Program-made: the position numbers and the translations under genes
Assembly: GCA_945957575.1 (NCBI GenBank)
Contig: CAMFLW010000017.1
Location: forward strand, 1 to 39,908
DNA length: 39,908 bases
Source: an uncultured Aeromonas sp.
GTDB taxonomy: Bacteria > Pseudomonadota > Gammaproteobacteria > Enterobacterales > Aeromonadaceae
Direction of reading: 5' to 3'
The notes under the pieces: model-generated
Told to the model about the DNA's origin: nothing
The model's input: only the letters and a program-made list of their open reading frames with translations
Databases searched by the model: none
Part shown: positions 39,033 to 39,908 of the stretch, one piece after another
Numbering within the stretch: the stretch's first letter is position 1
How the letters are laid out: each line of letters starts with the position of its first letter

Positions 39033-39608
39033 ATGACTCAACTCGCTTCGCAACCTTGTTTTTCTATCGATGCCGCTGGCTGGTGCCAGCAGGCGCGTCG
39101 GGTGCCTTCTCCCCATCACAACGAACGGGCCACGCCCGACGATATCTCCCTACTGGTGGTGCATGGTATCAGCCTGCCGCCGGGGGAGTTTAGTGGCCCC
39201 TTTATCGACGATCTCTTTATGGGGCGGCTCGACCCCGAGGCTCACCCCTATTTTGCCGGTATCCATCAGCTGCGGGTCTCGGCCCACTGCCTGATCCGCC
39301 GTGATGGCGAGCTGGTGCAGTATGTACCGTTTGGCGCGCGCGCCTGGCATGCAGGTGTCTCGAGCTGGCAGGGGAGGGAGGCATGCAATGACTTCTCCAT
39401 CGGCATCGAGCTGGAAGGGACTGACGAAACCCCCTATACCGAGGCTCAGTACCGGGCGCTGGCGGGGCTCACCCGAGCCATCTCGGAGCGCTATCCGGCG
39501 ATTACCCACGAAAAAATTGTCGGCCATTGTGACATCGCGCCAGGGCGCAAGACGGATCCCGGAGCCAGTTTCCAGTGGGATTACTACCGGCAACTACTAA
39601 ACAGCTAA
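39033..39608 (+). CDS. ampD: 1,6-anhydro-MurNAc-L-alanine amidase AmpD
   Basis: This cytoplasmic zinc amidase removes the peptide from anhydro-muropeptides during wall recycling; 191 residues. Loss of it in Aeromonas and enterics raises inducible beta-lactamase. The amidase_2 zinc ligands are H44 (VVHGIS), H165 (GHCDIAPGRK) and D175 (KTDPG). It lacks a signal peptide, consistent with a cytoplasmic enzyme. No ampE follows; pdhR is next. Confidence 0.96.
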   Translation: MTQLASQPCFSIDAAGWCQQARRVPSPHHNERATPDDISLLVVHGISLPPGEFSGPFIDDLFMGRLDPEAHPYFAGIHQLRVSAHCLIRRDGELVQYVPFGARAWHAGVSSWQGREACNDFSIGIELEGTDETPYTEAQYRALAGLTRAISERYPAITHEKIVGHCDIAPGRKTDPGASFQWDYYRQLLNS

Positions 39609-39643
39609 AGTAAATATTCAAATTTAGTTAGGGTTTTAAAATC

Positions 39644-39675
39644 AATGGCTTGCCTATCTGGCAGGCCATTTTTGT
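39644..39675 (+). terminator. Rho-independent terminator after ampD
   Basis: ATGGCTTGCC (39645-39654) pairs with GGCAGGCCAT (39660-39669) with one G.U, loop TATCT, followed by TTTTTG. Confidence 0.88.
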
Positions 39676-39715
39676 CTCTGGTTGCGCAAATGTTATTTGT
39701 GAGCGAGGTCAAGAA

Positions 39716-39732
39716 TATTGGTCAGACCATTT
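39716..39732 (+). promoter_or_regulatory. Second, imperfect PdhR-type operator
   Basis: TATTGGT-CAG-ACCATTT matches the PdhR consensus AATTGGT-N3-ACCAATT at 12 of 14 specified bases, with correct GGT-N3-ACC geometry. It lies 139 bp upstream of the perfect box. Binding is inferred. Confidence 0.45.
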
Positions 39733-39810
39733 TCTATGAGCTAAATCATGTTTCCCCTGCTTTACCTCTTAAGTGGCGGGGCTTATTCTTGACTCAGATC
39801 ATCTTTTGAG

Positions 39811-39839
39811 TGGACTTTTCAAAAGGCCTCTGCTAATTT
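39811..39839 (+). promoter_or_regulatory. Probable pdhR promoter
   Basis: TGGACT (39811-39816), 17 bases, then TAATTT (39834-39839) with an extended-10 TG at 39831-39832. The predicted start is about 39846, which places the PdhR box just downstream of +1, as known in enterics. Confidence 0.45.
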
Positions 39840-39854
39840 TCGCCCCATCCATAA

Positions 39855-39871
39855 AATTGGTAATACCAATT
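39855..39871 (+). promoter_or_regulatory. PdhR box upstream of pdhR
   Basis: AATTGGT-AAT-ACCAATT is a perfect match to the PdhR consensus. Pyruvate releases PdhR from this site in enterics, which relieves repression of pdhR and the pyruvate dehydrogenase genes. Confidence 0.85.
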
Positions 39872-39886
39872 TAACAAAGTAGCCTC

Positions 39887-39908
39887 ATGCCCTATCGCAA
39901 GATTACGC
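39887..39908 (+). CDS. pdhR: Start of pyruvate-responsive repressor PdhR (truncated by window end)
   Basis: Only seven codons are in the window (MPYRKIT). They match the PdhR start pattern (M-x-Y-x-KI). Together with the perfect PdhR box just upstream, this supports a pdhR gene heading a pyruvate dehydrogenase operon beyond the window. PdhR is a GntR-family repressor. Sequence to the right would settle it. Confidence 0.6.

Noticed and set aside
39755-39785. CCCCTGC...GCGGGG stem followed by CTTATTCTT after the ampD terminator
   Set aside because: Bulged six-pair stem with a long loop; too weak to call as a second terminator.

Overview
The window matches a chromosomal segment of an Aeromonas species (Gammaproteobacteria). 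The evidence is a lateral-flagellar laf block, a Tap-type type IV pilus operon (tapABCD) joined to coaE-zapD-yacG, and a complete mraZ-to-lpxC division and cell-wall cluster with Aeromonas-like gene order and GC-rich codon use. The species cannot be fixed from sequence reading alone.

Layout. (1) 1-8209, mostly plus strand: a broken flagellin lysine-N-methylase (fliB) remnant on the minus strand, then the distal lateral-flagellar operon lafA-B-C-X-E-F-S-T-U: flagellin, cap, chaperones, hook-length control, FliL-like protein, dedicated sigma-28 and H+-type stator. It ends with a small PilZ-like gene overlapping lafU. (2) 8142-9556: a convergent MltD-like lytic transglycosylase and an orphan small membrane protein. 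(3) 9688-26712, all plus strand: the dcw cluster, with a sigma70-type promoter and three MraZ boxes, then mraZ, rsmH, ftsL, ftsI, murE, murF, mraY, murD, ftsW, murG, murC, ftsQ, ftsA, ftsZ and lpxC. No ddl lies between murC and ftsQ; a near-consensus promoter and a leader hairpin are there instead. (4) 26806-31052: a membrane-anchored M23 peptidase where enterics carry secM, then secA and a MutT-type Nudix gene. (5) 31129-37240, minus strand: the operon tapA-B-C-D-coaE-zapD-yacG. (6) 37556-38905, minus strand: a retropepsin-like membrane protein and nadC. (7) 39033-end, plus strand: ampD and the first codons of pdhR, preceded by one perfect and one near-perfect PdhR-type operator.

How the genes work together. 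The left part builds and powers swarming flagella. The middle makes lipid II precursors and the divisome, plus the first committed lipid A enzyme. The right part exports proteins, assembles type IV pili, and recycles peptidoglycan fragments through AmpD.

No unknown defence or mobile system was found. The most unusual signals are: a decayed tandem duplication of the murD 3' end that forms a 32-codon mini-ORF joined by ATGA overlaps to both murD and ftsW; a pair of hairpin repeats inside the tap operon; the fliB remnant beside lafA; a second upstream PdhR-like box; and hairpins or strong promoters at several cistron junctions. Start sites were chosen by ribosome-binding site and family length. 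Several genes appear to use TTG or GTG.
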